A stretch of 64,000 nucleotides of DNA from contig NZ_WBMT01000008.1 in NCBI RefSeq assembly GCF_008923185.1, positions 248,001-312,000 on the forward strand, in the 5' to 3' direction. Under the pieces are notes generated by a model. It did not search any database, had not been told where the DNA came from, and was given only the letters and a program-made list of their open reading frames with translations. The DNA comes from Actinomadura rudentiformis (lineage in GTDB: Bacteria; Actinomycetota; Actinomycetes; Streptosporangiales; Streptosporangiaceae). This document shows, in pieces, positions 37,336 through 46,375 of this stretch (positions are counted from its first letter, which is position 1; every line of letters begins with the position of its first letter). The position numbers and the translations under genes are program-made.

Positions 37336-37745
37336 TGACGGTCGACCGCGACCAACGCCCGTGACGGGAGACGTGACAGGCGGCTGCAACCGGGCCGTGA
37401 CAGGCGGCCGCAACCGGAGCCGGTGAACGGAGCTCGTGAAGGTCGGCGCTACCGGCGCCCATGACGGGAGCCGCGACCGGCGGCCGTGGCCGGTGCCCGT
37501 GACGGGCGCCGTGAAGGTCGGCCGCGGCCAGAGCCTGCGACCGGCGCCAAGGGCCGGTGTCCGTGACCGGTACCTGTGACGGGCGGCCGCGGCCGGTGTC
37601 CGTAACCGGTGCCTGTGGTGGGTGGCAATGACCGCTGGCCATGACCGGGTCGCTGTGACCGGGCCCCTGTGACCGCTGTCCGTGCCCGTGCCCCTGTGAC
37701 CGGGCGCCCTGTGACCGGGCGCCCTGTGACCGGCGGCCGTGACCG
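37336..37745. repeat. Degenerate GTGACCGG/CCGTGACGGG repeat array
   Basis: About 400 bp made from imperfect copies of a roughly 15-20 bp unit (CCGTGACCGGTGCC, CCGTGACGGGCGGCC and variants). It fills most of the 517-bp gap between the membrane protein and the PPOX gene. There is no codon structure I trust. The last copies near 37690-37720 are the most regular (GTGACCGGGCGCCCT twice). Confidence 0.7.
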
Positions 37746-37798
37746 GATCTGAGATCGTCGGCGACGAGGTGGGATCAACGAGGAGGATGAGAAAGATC

Positions 37799-38179
37799 AT
37801 GACGCTGAACGAGAAGGCTCGCGCGCTCTTCGACGCGACCAACTTTGTCACGCTCGCAACGATCAACCCGGACGGGGCTCCGCAGGCGAGCATCGTCTGG
37901 GGCAAGGTCGATGGGGACGACATCCTCATCTCGACCGCCAAGGGGCGCCGCAAGCACACCAACCTTCTGCGCGATCCGAGAGTGAACCTGACCACCTACG
38001 ACATGGCCGACCCGTACGTGTACGCCGAGGTGAGGGGCACCGCCACCCTCCAGGACGACCCCGAGGGCAAGCTCATCGAGGAACTGTCGCAGCGCTACAC
38101 CGGCCAGTCCTGGAAAGAGCACGGCCCGGTCGAGCGCGTGATCATCCGAGTGACGCCGGCTCACGTCCACACCCGTTGA
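37799..38179 (+). CDS. PPOX-class F420-dependent flavin/deazaflavin oxidoreductase
   Basis: 126 residues, split beta-barrel. FVTLATINPDGAPQASIVWGKVDGDDILIST (about 15-45) and GRRKHTNLLRDPRVNLTTYD are the cofactor-binding parts of the PPOX/FDOR-B group, which use F420, FMN or haem. The start is taken at ATG 37799; an ATG at 37787 would sit directly on the AGGAGG. Downstream is cysS on the same strand. The substrate is unknown. Confidence 0.82.
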   Translation: MTLNEKARALFDATNFVTLATINPDGAPQASIVWGKVDGDDILISTAKGRRKHTNLLRDPRVNLTTYDMADPYVYAEVRGTATLQDDPEGKLIEELSQRYTGQSWKEHGPVERVIIRVTPAHVHTR

Positions 38180-38241
38180 ACGCAGGCCTCTCTCCCCGAA
38201 CACAGCCACGCACGCGTGCGTGGATCCAATAACCTGAGCGG

Positions 38242-39639
38242 GTGAGCTTGCGCCTTTACGACACCAGCACCCGTACCGTCCGCACGTTCGAGCCTCTGGA
38301 AGAGGGCCGCGTGGGGATGTACGTGTGTGGTGCCACGCCGCAGGCCGCACCGCATATCGGCCATCTGCGTTCGGGCGTCATCTACGACGTGCTGCTGCGC
38401 TGGCTGCGCCGTTCGGGGTACGAGGTCACCTTCGCCCGCAACGTCACCGACATCGACGACAAGATCCTTGCTGTCGCCGCCGAGTCGGGCATGCCGTGGT
38501 TCGCGGTGGCCGAGGGCAACCAGCGCGTCTTCAGCAAGGGCTACGACCTGCTCGGCTGCCTGCCGCCCACGATCGAGCCGCGGGCGACCGGCCATGTGCC
38601 CGAGATGATCGTGCTGATGCGCCGGCTGATCGAGAAGGGCCACGCGTACGCCTCCGGCGGAGACGTCTACTTCGATGTGAACTCCTGGACGGACCGCTAC
38701 GGCGCGCTGTCCAACCAGAAGATCGAGAACATGCGTTCCGCGGCGGACACCACGACCGAGGACTGCAAGCGCGACCCCCGTGACTTCGCGCTCTGGAAGG
38801 GCGCCAAGCCGGGCGAGCCGTACTGGGAGACCCCGTGGGGCGAGGGCCGTCCTGGCTGGCACCTGGAATGCTCGGCCATGGCGACCAAGTACCTCGGCTC
38901 CACGTTCGACATCCATGGCGGCGGCGTCGACCTGATCTTTCCGCACCACGAGAACGAGATCGCGCAGTCCCAGGCCGCCGGTGACGGGTTCGCCCGCTAC
39001 TGGCTGCACAACGGGCTCCTCACGGTCGACGGCGAGAAGATGAGCAAGTCGATCGGCAACGTCGTCCTCTTGCCCGACCTCCTGGACAAGGCCCGGCCGG
39101 CTGAAATCCGCTACTACCTGACCGCCGCGCACTACAGGTCGCTGATGGACTACACCGACGCGGCTCTAGGCGAGGCGGTCTCCGCGTACCAGCGCATCGA
39201 AGGTTTCGCAGTACGGGCCGCCGAAGTAGCAGGCCCCGTGGCCCCTGCCGCAGATCTACCCGAGGCGTTCACAACAGCCCTCAATGATGATCTAGGCGTC
39301 CCGCAGGCCCTTGCAGTCGTCCACGAGACCGTCCGAGAAGGCAACAACGCCCTCGCTGCAGGAGACGAGTCCGAGGTCCGCCGCCACCTGGCAAGCGTGC
39401 GGGCGATGACGGACGTCCTCGGCCTGGACCCGCTCTCGGAGCAGTGGTCCAGAGGCAGCGAAGACGATCTGCACCCGGTCGTGGACGCCCTGGTCAAGGT
39501 GGCCCTCGAGCAGCGCCAGGCGGCCCGCGCCCGCAAGGACTACGCCGCCGCGGACGCCATCCGCGACGGCCTGACCGAGGCGGGCATCGTCGTGGAGGAC
39601 ACCCCCCACGGCCCCCGCTGGGAACTCAAACGCCACTGA
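38242..39639 (+). CDS. cysS: Cysteinyl-tRNA synthetase
   Basis: 465 residues, class I synthetase. The first zinc Cys and the HIGH motif are in VCGATPQAAPHIGHLR, the further zinc ligands in WHLECSAM and GGVDLIFPHHENE, and KMSKSIGN is intact at about 265. The C-terminal helical domain and a short basic end follow. It charges tRNA-Cys. In actinomycetes the paralogue MshC makes the mycothiol precursor, but its sequence start and context differ, so cysS is preferred. GTG start at 38242. Confidence 0.95.
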   Translation: MSLRLYDTSTRTVRTFEPLEEGRVGMYVCGATPQAAPHIGHLRSGVIYDVLLRWLRRSGYEVTFARNVTDIDDKILAVAAESGMPWFAVAEGNQRVFSKGYDLLGCLPPTIEPRATGHVPEMIVLMRRLIEKGHAYASGGDVYFDVNSWTDRYGALSNQKIENMRSAADTTTEDCKRDPRDFALWKGAKPGEPYWETPWGEGRPGWHLECSAMATKYLGSTFDIHGGGVDLIFPHHENEIAQSQAAGDGFARYWLHNGLLTVDGEKMSKSIGNVVLLPDLLDKARPAEIRYYLTAAHYRSLMDYTDAALGEAVSAYQRIEGFAVRAAEVAGPVAPAADLPEAFTTALNDDLGVPQALAVVHETVREGNNALAAGDESEVRRHLASVRAMTDVLGLDPLSEQWSRGSEDDLHPVVDALVKVALEQRQAARARKDYAAADAIRDGLTEAGIVVEDTPHGPRWELKRH

Positions 39640-39744
39640 GCGTCTCCAGTCTCCAGACCACGTAAAATTGGCTGTTTGGGGCATCCGCCCCGCCTGAGTC
39701 GCCCCGGACGGGCGAGCAACCCGAAGCAAGGGGCACACCGAACA

Positions 39745-40659
39745 ATGGCGAAGCGCAAGGGGAAGGGGCCGACCCCCAAGGCCGAGGACCGGCACTGGCA
39801 CGGCAAGCGCCAGAAGGCCAGGGCCGCCAAGAACGCCAAGCGCACGGGCACCCCGACCATGGGCCCCAGCGGCCGCCCCACGGCCACCGACTCACCCCGT
39901 CCCTCCGGCCGCCCGGCCGGCGCGCGCCGAGCAGCCGGCGACAGCCCCGAGCTCGTCACCGGCCGCAACCCGGTCGTCGAGGCCCTCCGAGCCGGCGTCC
40001 CCGGCACCGCGCTCTACGTGATGTCCGGCACCGACGAACGCATCCGCGAGTCGATCCAGATGGCCGCTGACCGCCGGATCCCCCTCCTGGAGACCGGCAA
40101 GAACGAGCTGGACCGCCTCACCGACGGCGCCGTCCACCAAGGCATCGCCCTGCAGGTCCGCCCCTACCGCTACGCCCACCCCGACGACCTCCTCAAGGGC
40201 ACCGCCCCCTTGATCGTCGCACTGGACGGCATCACCGACCCGCGCAACCTGGGCGCCATCGTCCGCTCCGCCGCCGCGTTCGGCGCCACCGGAGTAGTAG
40301 TCCCCGAACGCCGCGCCGCCGGCGTCACCGCAGGCGCCTGGAAGACCTCCGCAGGCACCCTGGCCTCCGTCCCCGTGGCCCAAGCGACCAACCTCACCCG
40401 CCAACTGAAGGCATACCAGCAAGCAGGCTGCTTCGTGGCAGGCCTGGACGCTCGAGGCAGCACCCCCGTGGCCGACCTCGAAGTGGCCTCCGGTCCGTTC
40501 GTGCTGGTAGTCGGCTCAGAAGGCAAGGGCCTGGGCCGCCTGGTAGCCGACACCTGCGACATGCTGGTCACCATCCCGATGCCCGGGAAGGCCGAGTCCC
40601 TCAACGCCGGAGTAGCCGCAGGCATCGCCCTCTACGAGATCTCCCGCCTCCGCTCCTAA
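39745..40659 (+). CDS. rlmB: 23S rRNA 2'-O-methyltransferase RlmB (SpoU/TrmH family)
   Basis: 304 residues. A basic tail (MAKRKGKGPTPK..., about 1-65) precedes the L30e-like substrate-binding domain (LVTGRNPVVEALRAG). The SPOUT knot carries LDGITDPRNLGAIVRSAAAFG, FVLVVGSEGKGLG and IPMPGKAESLNAGVAAGIALYE, the three trefoil motifs. It methylates G2251-type 2'-OH in 23S rRNA. The ATG at 39745 is used. It follows cysS, as in other actinomycetes, and precedes tRNA-Thr. Confidence 0.93.
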   Translation: MAKRKGKGPTPKAEDRHWHGKRQKARAAKNAKRTGTPTMGPSGRPTATDSPRPSGRPAGARRAAGDSPELVTGRNPVVEALRAGVPGTALYVMSGTDERIRESIQMAADRRIPLLETGKNELDRLTDGAVHQGIALQVRPYRYAHPDDLLKGTAPLIVALDGITDPRNLGAIVRSAAAFGATGVVVPERRAAGVTAGAWKTSAGTLASVPVAQATNLTRQLKAYQQAGCFVAGLDARGSTPVADLEVASGPFVLVVGSEGKGLGRLVADTCDMLVTIPMPGKAESLNAGVAAGIALYEISRLRS

Positions 40660-40709
40660 TACCAAGAAGCGCCCGACCCGCAGATTCGACTACGATGCGG
40701 GACGAGCAA

Positions 40710-40785
40710 GCCGGCGTAGCTCAATTGGCAGAGCATCTGTCTTGTAAACAGAAGGTTAGGGGTTCAAGTCCCCTCGCCGGCTCCA
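40710..40785 (+). tRNA. tRNA-Thr (anticodon TGT)
   Basis: 76 nt with encoded CCA. Acceptor GCCGGCG/CGCCGGC, D arm GCTC/GAGC, anticodon stem TCTGT/ACAGA with loop CTTGTAA (anticodon TGT, Thr), T arm AGGGG-TTCAAGT-CCCCT. All stems pair. The 3' half overlaps the end of the integrase gene on the other strand, marking it as the attachment site of that element. Confidence 0.96.
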
Positions 40786-42392
40786 ACGATCAAGCTGTGA
40801 CCTGGGCGTTTTCCCTTTCCGGGAGGGCGCCCGGCTTGTTTTCCGGGTGGCGTGTGCCCGAGGTGTGCCCGAGCGTCCCGGTGTGGTTGTGTCCCTGTGG
40901 GTGTTCGGCGGTGCTGGTTGATGACATCGGCGGCCGCGGTGATGGCTTCGGCTGCCAGCTCGGGCAGGACGCTGGTGTAGGTGTCGGAGGTGATGGCCCG
41001 GTCGGAGTGTCCGAGGATCTCTTGGACGATTTTGATGTCGATGCCGGCGGCGAGCATGACGGTGGCGGCGCCGTGACGCAGGTCATGGAGTCGGATCGGG
41101 GGAAGTCCGGCCTGGTCTGCGAGGTCTTTGAAGTGTTCGGAGACCGTCTGGGGATGTATTGGCTCACCGTTGGGTTTGGTGAAGACCAGTCCGTGGTCCC
41201 ACCAGGCGCCCGGTCCGGCCAGATCCTCCAGAGTCTGACGTTCGGCTTGTTGGCGGCGGCGGTGGGCTCTGAGGGCGGCGACGGTGGCGGGGTCGAGGGT
41301 GATCTGGCGGGCGCCCGCCTCGGTCTTGGGGGTGGACAGCAGCGGGGTCCACTGCCCGGGGACGGTCAGCTGGAGGCGGACGGTGAGCACCCCGGTGTCC
41401 AGGTCGATGTCGCTCCAGTGCAGGCCGCACGCTTCGCCGCGGCGCAGGCCGCAGAAGGCGAGCAGGTGGTAGAGGGCGTACAGGCGGTCGCCGTGATTGT
41501 GGTCGAGGAAGGTGCCAGTGTGCTGGGGTGTCCAGACCATGACCGGGCCGGGGATCTCACCGGTGTCGTTCCAGCGGCGGACGCGTTCGGCGGTCCACAC
41601 CAGCGGTTTGGGCCGGTGCGCGGGCGGGAGTTCCACGTGCGCGGCGGGGTTGAAGGTGATCAGCCCCTGTAGGTGCACGATGGCGGCGTTGAGGGCGGCG
41701 CGCAGGGTGGCGCGGATGCGCTGTTTGGTGGCGGGTCCGACGACCTTCTGCCATTTGAACGCTGCGCGCAGTTCGGGGTCGTCGCTGGTGCGGGCGGTGC
41801 GTATCTGGTCGTTGCGTTCCTCGATCCAGTCGAACAGGTCGGCGATATGGGCGATGGTGAGCCGGTCCAGGCGGATGTGTCGAGGTAGGGGATGAAGAAC
41901 CGGCGGATGTGGCCCTGGTAGAGGGTGTAGGTGGAGGGGCCGATGTTCTTCTTGCCGGCCAGCCATTGGGGGGAGCCATTTGGCCAGGGTGGGGATGGTG
42001 CCAGGGCGGTGGCCGGTGCGCAGCAGCCAGCCCAGATGCTCGGCGGTTGGCAGGGCGCTGCCGGCGGAGATGGCGTGCTTCACCGCGGCCGTGAGGGTGT
42101 CGACGGCCTCGTCGTCGTCGGCGTCGACGCTGTCGATCAGGGCGGACAGGTGGGTGAGCTGGGCCGCTGCGGTGTCGCGGTCGGCCAGGCCGCCGCGGCG
42201 GATGGGAGTGCGCCGGGTTCCGTTGGCACGGGGCGGCAGTTCCAGGCGGTAATGCCAGCTGCCGTGGCGGGGGTTCCAGGCGCCGTCGCGACGGCGCAGG
42301 GACGGGCAGCAGGCCCCGACGGGTTTGCCGGTGTCGGGGTGGCGGCAGCCGCAACGTTTGTAGACCGATCCTTTCGCCAAGGGTGGTGTCAC
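40764..42392 (-). pseudogene. Tyrosine recombinase/integrase with two compensating frameshifts
   Basis: 542 codons open. N-terminal part with KGSVYKRCGCRHPDTGKPVG, then a core domain and a catalytic domain with all active residues: Arg in CGLRRGEACGL, HDLRHGAAT (HxxR), LGHSDRAITSD and the Tyr in SDTYTSV. Between about residues 140 and 170 the frame is wrong. Reading the alternative frame from a six-base C run (plus strand G run 41968-41973) restores QWLAGKKNIGPSTYTLYQGH, and a missing base at 41881 returns to IRLDRLTIAHI. So one inserted and one lost base scramble about 30 residues of the arm/core region. The stop lies inside the tRNA-Thr T arm. Either an inactive gene or a sequence error. 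Confidence 0.8.
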
Positions 42393-42555
42393 CTCCTAGG
42401 TCGGTGAGTATCTCCAGGTCATCGCGATACTCGGGCGCCCGAGCGTAACGCCGGCGCCCCTCAACAGGCAGACGGCCCGTTGGGAAGGTGAGGATTGCGC
42501 TGAACGGGCGGAGATCTCGCGGCGTGCTGTGAGCAATGGCGTCTGACCCGGGCTG

Positions 42556-42636
42556 TTGCGCTTCAGCGTCGGCGACCGCGATGGCTGGGCTGTGGTGAGC
42601 GTGCGCGGCGAGCTGGATCTGGTGGGCGCTCCCAAC
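42556..42636 (+). pseudogene. N-terminal fragment of a STAS anti-sigma antagonist
   Basis: 27 codons from a TTG at 42556: RFSVGDRDGWAVVSVRGELD then LVGAPN, the first two strands of a SpoIIAA/RsbV-type STAS domain. The phosphorylatable serine region and the rest of the domain are missing. The sequence then joins, in another frame, an unrelated recombinase-like coding region, so a deletion junction lies near 42636. Confidence 0.6.
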
Positions 42637-43368
42637 GCTGGCCGATCACATCACCCACCTGGCCGGCCTGCACGCGCCGCCGCTGGTGTGGTCCCAGCAG
42701 CGGCATCTGGACACTTGGGCGATCGACCGGCCAACCCTGCGCTTCCGTTCCATCCCCTTCCTCCGCTGGAGCACTGCACGACGCCTCTGCCCGCCCGATC
42801 TAGTCATCGAGCACTCAGCCGCCCAACTCCCCGGCCACTTCCAAGCCGAGGAGGAGCACCGAAAAGAGCTGCTGCGCTGCTTCAACGACACGGCGTTGCC
42901 CCTGGAGGTCCGCGTCGCGGCTGCTCTCGTCCGGCTCTACGCCCTCCCCCTGACCCGCATCGTCGAACTCACCGACGACCACATTCGCCACGACCAGGGG
43001 CATACCTACCTGACGGTCAACCACCACCCTTCGTGCTCCCGCCGAAGCTCGCCCGGCCTCATTGACGACCAGCTCCAGCAAAGCCCCCGGCACAGCAACA
43101 CGGCCGCGTGTAGATACCTCTTGCCCGGTCACAGCCCTGGACGCCCGCGCAACCCCCTCGGCCTCGCCGACACCCTGAGACACCACGGTCTGCCCGGCCC
43201 GCGCAGCACGGAACACCGCCATGATGGACGCCCTAGTAGACCTGCCGCCCATGGTCATCGCCGACCTGCTCGGCATCCACCCCAAGACAGCCGAACGCTG
43301 GGCCACCCTCGCCAGCGGGAACTGGTCCGAGTACTTCGCAGTGCGACGGGCCGCCCCGCAGGGCTAGG
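42637..43368 (+). pseudogene. 5'-truncated recombinase-like gene with three indels
   Basis: One reading frame gives HLDTWAIDRPTLRFRSIPFL through ALVRLYALPLTRIVELTDDH. A lost base near 43026 and an extra C near 43060 scramble a short stretch that otherwise reads FVLPPKLARLIDDQLQQ. A further extra C near 43190 is needed to reach ARNTAMMDALVDLPPMVIAD and HPKTAERWATLASGNWSEY, ending at the TAG at 43366. The fold plan resembles a tyrosine recombinase catalytic domain, but the R-H-R-Y residues are not visible (inference). The gene lacks its 5' part, which is replaced by the STAS fragment. Bases 43369-43544 are empty. Confidence 0.55.
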
Positions 43369-43544
43369 TAGTGGAGCAGGGCGTTGTTCCGAGTCTGATC
43401 ATTGTCCTGGTCGGTGGTTTCGTGCGGCGGCGGACTCACCTGTTGACTCCGGGCGCTCCGCCAGGCCGGCTGACTCACGTGCGGGCCGCCACTCTGCGTC
43501 AGACGCTTCTGCGGTCGGCCGGCAGTAGCCGCCGCGTCCTGGGT

Positions 43545-44240
43545 TCAGGATCGAGCGCGATAGCGGGTGAGCATGAGGGCGACGGCTTCGTCCACGACCG
43601 TGCTATCGACCGGGTCGGCGGGAGGGACGAAGTCGGTCCGTACGAGTTGAGGCCACAGGAGCTGGCCGCAGATCATGCCGAGGAACTGTTCGGCCACTGC
43701 GGATGCCGTCTGTGTCTGTCCGTCGGTAGAACGGAAGACGAGTGTGCCAGCTTGCACTTCGGCCTCGAGGTAGTCGCGGAGCCGGTCGAAGAAGGGGCCG
43801 CGATCGATGGCGAAGCCGGTGCCGACGATGTCGGCGAGTTCCGGCATCTGCGGAAGCTCGGTGATGATGAGGCGGCACAGCGCCGCCGTGCCGGGCCGCG
43901 AGACCAGGCAGGCGTAGTCGCGGCCGATGTGAGTCAGGCCGTACCGGGGATCGCCGGGCGGGGGCGGCTCGACGTACTGCACATCCAGCTGCCACTGCTC
44001 GGAGGTGACGGCTGCGAACAGTGCAGCCTTGGAGGGGTACCGCTTGAAGAGGGTGCCGGTGGAGACGCGGGCCTCCCTGGCGATCTGGGCCAGGGAGGTC
44101 TTGTCGTATCCCTGGGCGAGGAAGAGGTCGCGGGCGGCGCGGATGATGCGCGCGCGGTTCTCGGCTTTGATCTGCGCGTGATAGCCCGCCTGGCGCGTAT
44201 CGCCACCGGTTTCCGCTCGGTCACGGTCCGCCACCGACAT
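43545..44240 (-). CDS. TetR family transcriptional regulator
   Basis: 231 residues. HTH: TSLAQIAREARVSTGTLFKRYPSKAALFA (about 47-75), typical of TetR. The C-terminal domain is of the AefR-like TetR_C type (MICGQLLWPQLVRTDFVPP). The start is ATG 44240, behind AAGGGGCG; an upstream part of the open frame is not needed. It is the second gene after the SDR gene (41-bp gap), and twin 20-bp operators precede the pair, so it probably represses the operon and itself. Confidence 0.87.
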   Translation of the reverse strand: MSVADRDRAETGGDTRQAGYHAQIKAENRARIIRAARDLFLAQGYDKTSLAQIAREARVSTGTLFKRYPSKAALFAAVTSEQWQLDVQYVEPPPPGDPRYGLTHIGRDYACLVSRPGTAALCRLIITELPQMPELADIVGTGFAIDRGPFFDRLRDYLEAEVQAGTLVFRSTDGQTQTASAVAEQFLGMICGQLLWPQLVRTDFVPPADPVDSTVVDEAVALMLTRYRARS

Positions 44241-44280
44241 ACCCACGCCCCTTGCCCATCTCCCAGCCGCATCCTCGCCG

Positions 44281-45042
44281 TCAGAGGACGGTCTGGCCGC
44301 CGTCCAGGATAAGGTCCTGGCCCACAGCGAAGGCGGAGGCATTGGAGGCCAGGTACACGACGGCTTCCGCGACCTCCTCGGGCATACCCATGCGCCCCAG
44401 AGGGATGCCGGAGCTGATCGCCTCCAGAACCGCCTTCTGCTGCGCGGGGTCCTCGATCCCGAGCTTGGAGTACAGCGGGGTGTCCACCGGGCCGGGGCTG
44501 ACCGCGTTGAACCGGATGCCGTGCGACCTGAGCAGGTCCGCGTTCCACGACCGCATCAGGGAGCCGACAGCCGCCTTGGTCGCGGCGTAGGCGTTCGACT
44601 GCCCGTAGCCGCCGTGCGCGCTGTTGGACGCGTTGAGGATGACCGAGGACGGGTTGGCCAGCACGGGCACCAGGGCCTGCGTGAGAAAGAAGACGCTCTT
44701 GACGTTGATGTCGAAGAGCCGGTCGTAGCTGCCCTCCGTGTGATCCTCGAACGGCCGCCAGTCCGAGACGCCGGCGTTCAGGAACGCCACGTCCAGTTCT
44801 CCGAAGTGCTCACGCACCCGCTCCGCCAGGCCGCGCTGCGCATCGAGATCGCGGGCATCGGCCTGCACCACCGGCACCTTGTCCCCGAGGACCTGCCGCG
44901 CCTTGTCGATGCTGGCCGGGGTTACGCCCGTGACCAGCACGTCGGCCCCCTCTGCGGCAAAACGCTGCGCGGTCTCCAGACCGATCCCGCTCGTGCCGCC
45001 GGTGATGAGGGCGCGCTTGCCCGCAAGACGATTCATGTTCAT
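44281..45042 (-). CDS. Short-chain dehydrogenase/reductase
   Basis: 253 residues, classical SDR: TGGTSGIGLETA (cofactor loop), LNAGVSD, catalytic Ser in VILNASNSAHGG, YAATKAA (YxxxK), SPGPVDTPLY and a C-terminal GQDLILDGG. The Asn-Ser-Tyr-Lys set is complete. The cofactor is likely NAD or NADP. The ATG at 45042 (or 45036) lies 21 bp from the operator. TetR-controlled SDRs often respond to a xenobiotic or to the substrate itself (inference). Confidence 0.9.
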   Translation of the reverse strand: MNMNRLAGKRALITGGTSGIGLETAQRFAAEGADVLVTGVTPASIDKARQVLGDKVPVVQADARDLDAQRGLAERVREHFGELDVAFLNAGVSDWRPFEDHTEGSYDRLFDINVKSVFFLTQALVPVLANPSSVILNASNSAHGGYGQSNAYAATKAAVGSLMRSWNADLLRSHGIRFNAVSPGPVDTPLYSKLGIEDPAQQKAVLEAISSGIPLGRMGMPEEVAEAVVYLASNASAFAVGQDLILDGGQTVL

Positions 45043-45062
45043 TGTTCCTTGCCGAGTCGTAA

Positions 45063-45132
45063 GGTAAGTCGATGGACTTACCCTATGAAGGTAACTGCTG
45101 CACTCCCCTCATGGCAAGTCGATCCACTTACC
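45063..45132 (-). promoter_or_regulatory. Twin 20-bp TetR operators upstream of the SDR-tetR operon
   Basis: GGTAAGTCGATGGACTTACC (45063-45082; perfect 8-bp arms, 4-bp centre) and GGCAAGTCGATCCACTTACC (45113-45132; 17 of 20 bases the same). Centres are exactly 50 bp apart, close to five helical turns, so two dimers would lie on one face of the DNA. They are 21 and 71 bp from the SDR start. The TetR protein of the same operon is the obvious binder. The bases from 45133 to 45353 hold nothing else I can support. Confidence 0.75.
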
Positions 45133-45353
45133 ATCGAGGGGGGATCTGTTGATCACGTAGACGTCACGTGAGTGGGGTGACGGCGCATGCGTGAGCCGCC
45201 GGAACCCACCGACTATTCACCGGCCCTTGCCGCAACCGCCTAGGACCTGCCGGCGGTTCGGGGGCTGCACGCCGGCGGCGCGCCCGACGCACTCAAGGAT
45301 CTGGTCGCGACAGCCGCTCGACGAGATCACGCGAGGAGCCTCTCCGGCCATCG

Positions 45354-46240
45354 TCACACCGCTTCCCCGCCAAGAGCCCGTCGGATGAATTCCTCACGGG
45401 TCGCATTGGAGGCGCGCGACACGGCCGCATGACCCATCGACATGTCGAATCCGTGGAAGGCTCCGCCCCACATGTGGAAAGCGACGCTCACGCCCGCCTT
45501 GGACAGGCGGCGGGCGTAGATCAGGATCTCGTCGCGGAACCCCTCCGCCGAGCCGGTGTCGATGTAGGTGCGCGGCAGCCGGCTGAGGTCCTCGGCGCGG
45601 GCCGGTGCGGCGTACTGCGACACGTCCGGGCCGCCGCGCCGCTCGCCCAGTAGGGCAGTCCACGCATACAGATTGCTGTGGCGGTCCCATACGCCTACGC
45701 GGTCCACCCCGCGACTGCTGTGCGTCTCGAAGCGGTCGTCGAGCATGGGGCAGATCAGGACCTGGTGGCTGAGCCTGGGAAAGGCGCGGTCGCGGGCGAG
45801 CAGCGCGGTCCCCGCCGCGAGGCCGCCGCCGCCACTGACTCCGGCGATCAGGAGCCGCTCGGGGTCGATGCCGAGCTCGGCCGCGTTCTTCGCCATCCAC
45901 ACCAGCCCCGCGTAACAGTCCTCGACCGGCGCGGGATCGGGGTGCTCCGGCGCCAGCCGGTATTCGACCGACACGACGACCGCACTCCCTTCGATCACAT
46001 GGAGGAGGAGATGACTCACGTGGTCCCGGCGACCCCCCCATGATCATCCCGCCACCGTGAAGGCTGAGGATGCCTCCCTTGGGGCCTGGGACCTCGACGG
46101 GGCTGAGAATCAGCACGGTGATGTCCGGCGCGCCCTCCGGCCCGGGTACTTGGCGCTCCTCCACCCGCACTCTGCCGCCCGCCGTCAGGGCCTCCGAATC
46201 CAACCCGGGGGAAGAGGTCTGCCGCTGTCCGGTCCGTCAT
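45354..46240 (-). pseudogene. Alpha/beta hydrolase (HSL/fold-3) broken by two frameshifts
   Basis: From ATG 46240 (GGAGCG site) the frame gives MTDRTAADLFP, then must shift at the G run 46207-46211 to reach DSEALTAGGRVRVEERQVPG through GILSLHGGGMIMGG (oxyanion HGGG). It must shift again at the seven-base C run 46033-46039 to reach HVIEGSAVVVSVEYRLAPEH, the nucleophile elbow GVSGGGG and the final FHMWGGAFHGFDMS with its His. The two repairs would give a complete hormone-sensitive-lipase-type esterase of about 295 residues. Upstream (46241-46375) the same strand reads AGHDKVIAHLESIGSNPHIV without a start, possibly the end of another lost gene. Confidence 0.75.
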
Positions 46241-46375
46241 CTGTTCGCTCCTTCGGAAACGGCGGGGAGCGGCGGCGCTCACCGCCGGGTTGAGGTACTC
46301 ACTGCGCACGATGTGCGGGTTCGAGCCGATCGACTCGAGGTGTGCGATGACCTTGTCGTGTCCCGCGATCCGTTC

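Larger units (their letters stand above)
40710..43368. mobile_element. Remnant of an integrated element at tRNA-Thr
   Basis: The tRNA-Thr 3' end forms the junction, with the integrase reading toward and into it, the standard layout of actinomycete integrative elements. Behind the integrase no excisionase or replication gene follows; instead there is a broken STAS gene and a broken recombinase-like gene. I could not find a second copy of the tRNA 3' end to the right by eye, so the right edge is unknown and the end given here is arbitrary. Confidence 0.55.

Noticed and set aside
37336..37745. CRISPR or gene-rich repeat protein.
   Set aside because: Same reasons as above; no sustained frame with convincing codon use.
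41881..42407. Plus-strand frames opposite the integrase.
   Set aside because: Shadows of the minus-strand integrase. No homology.
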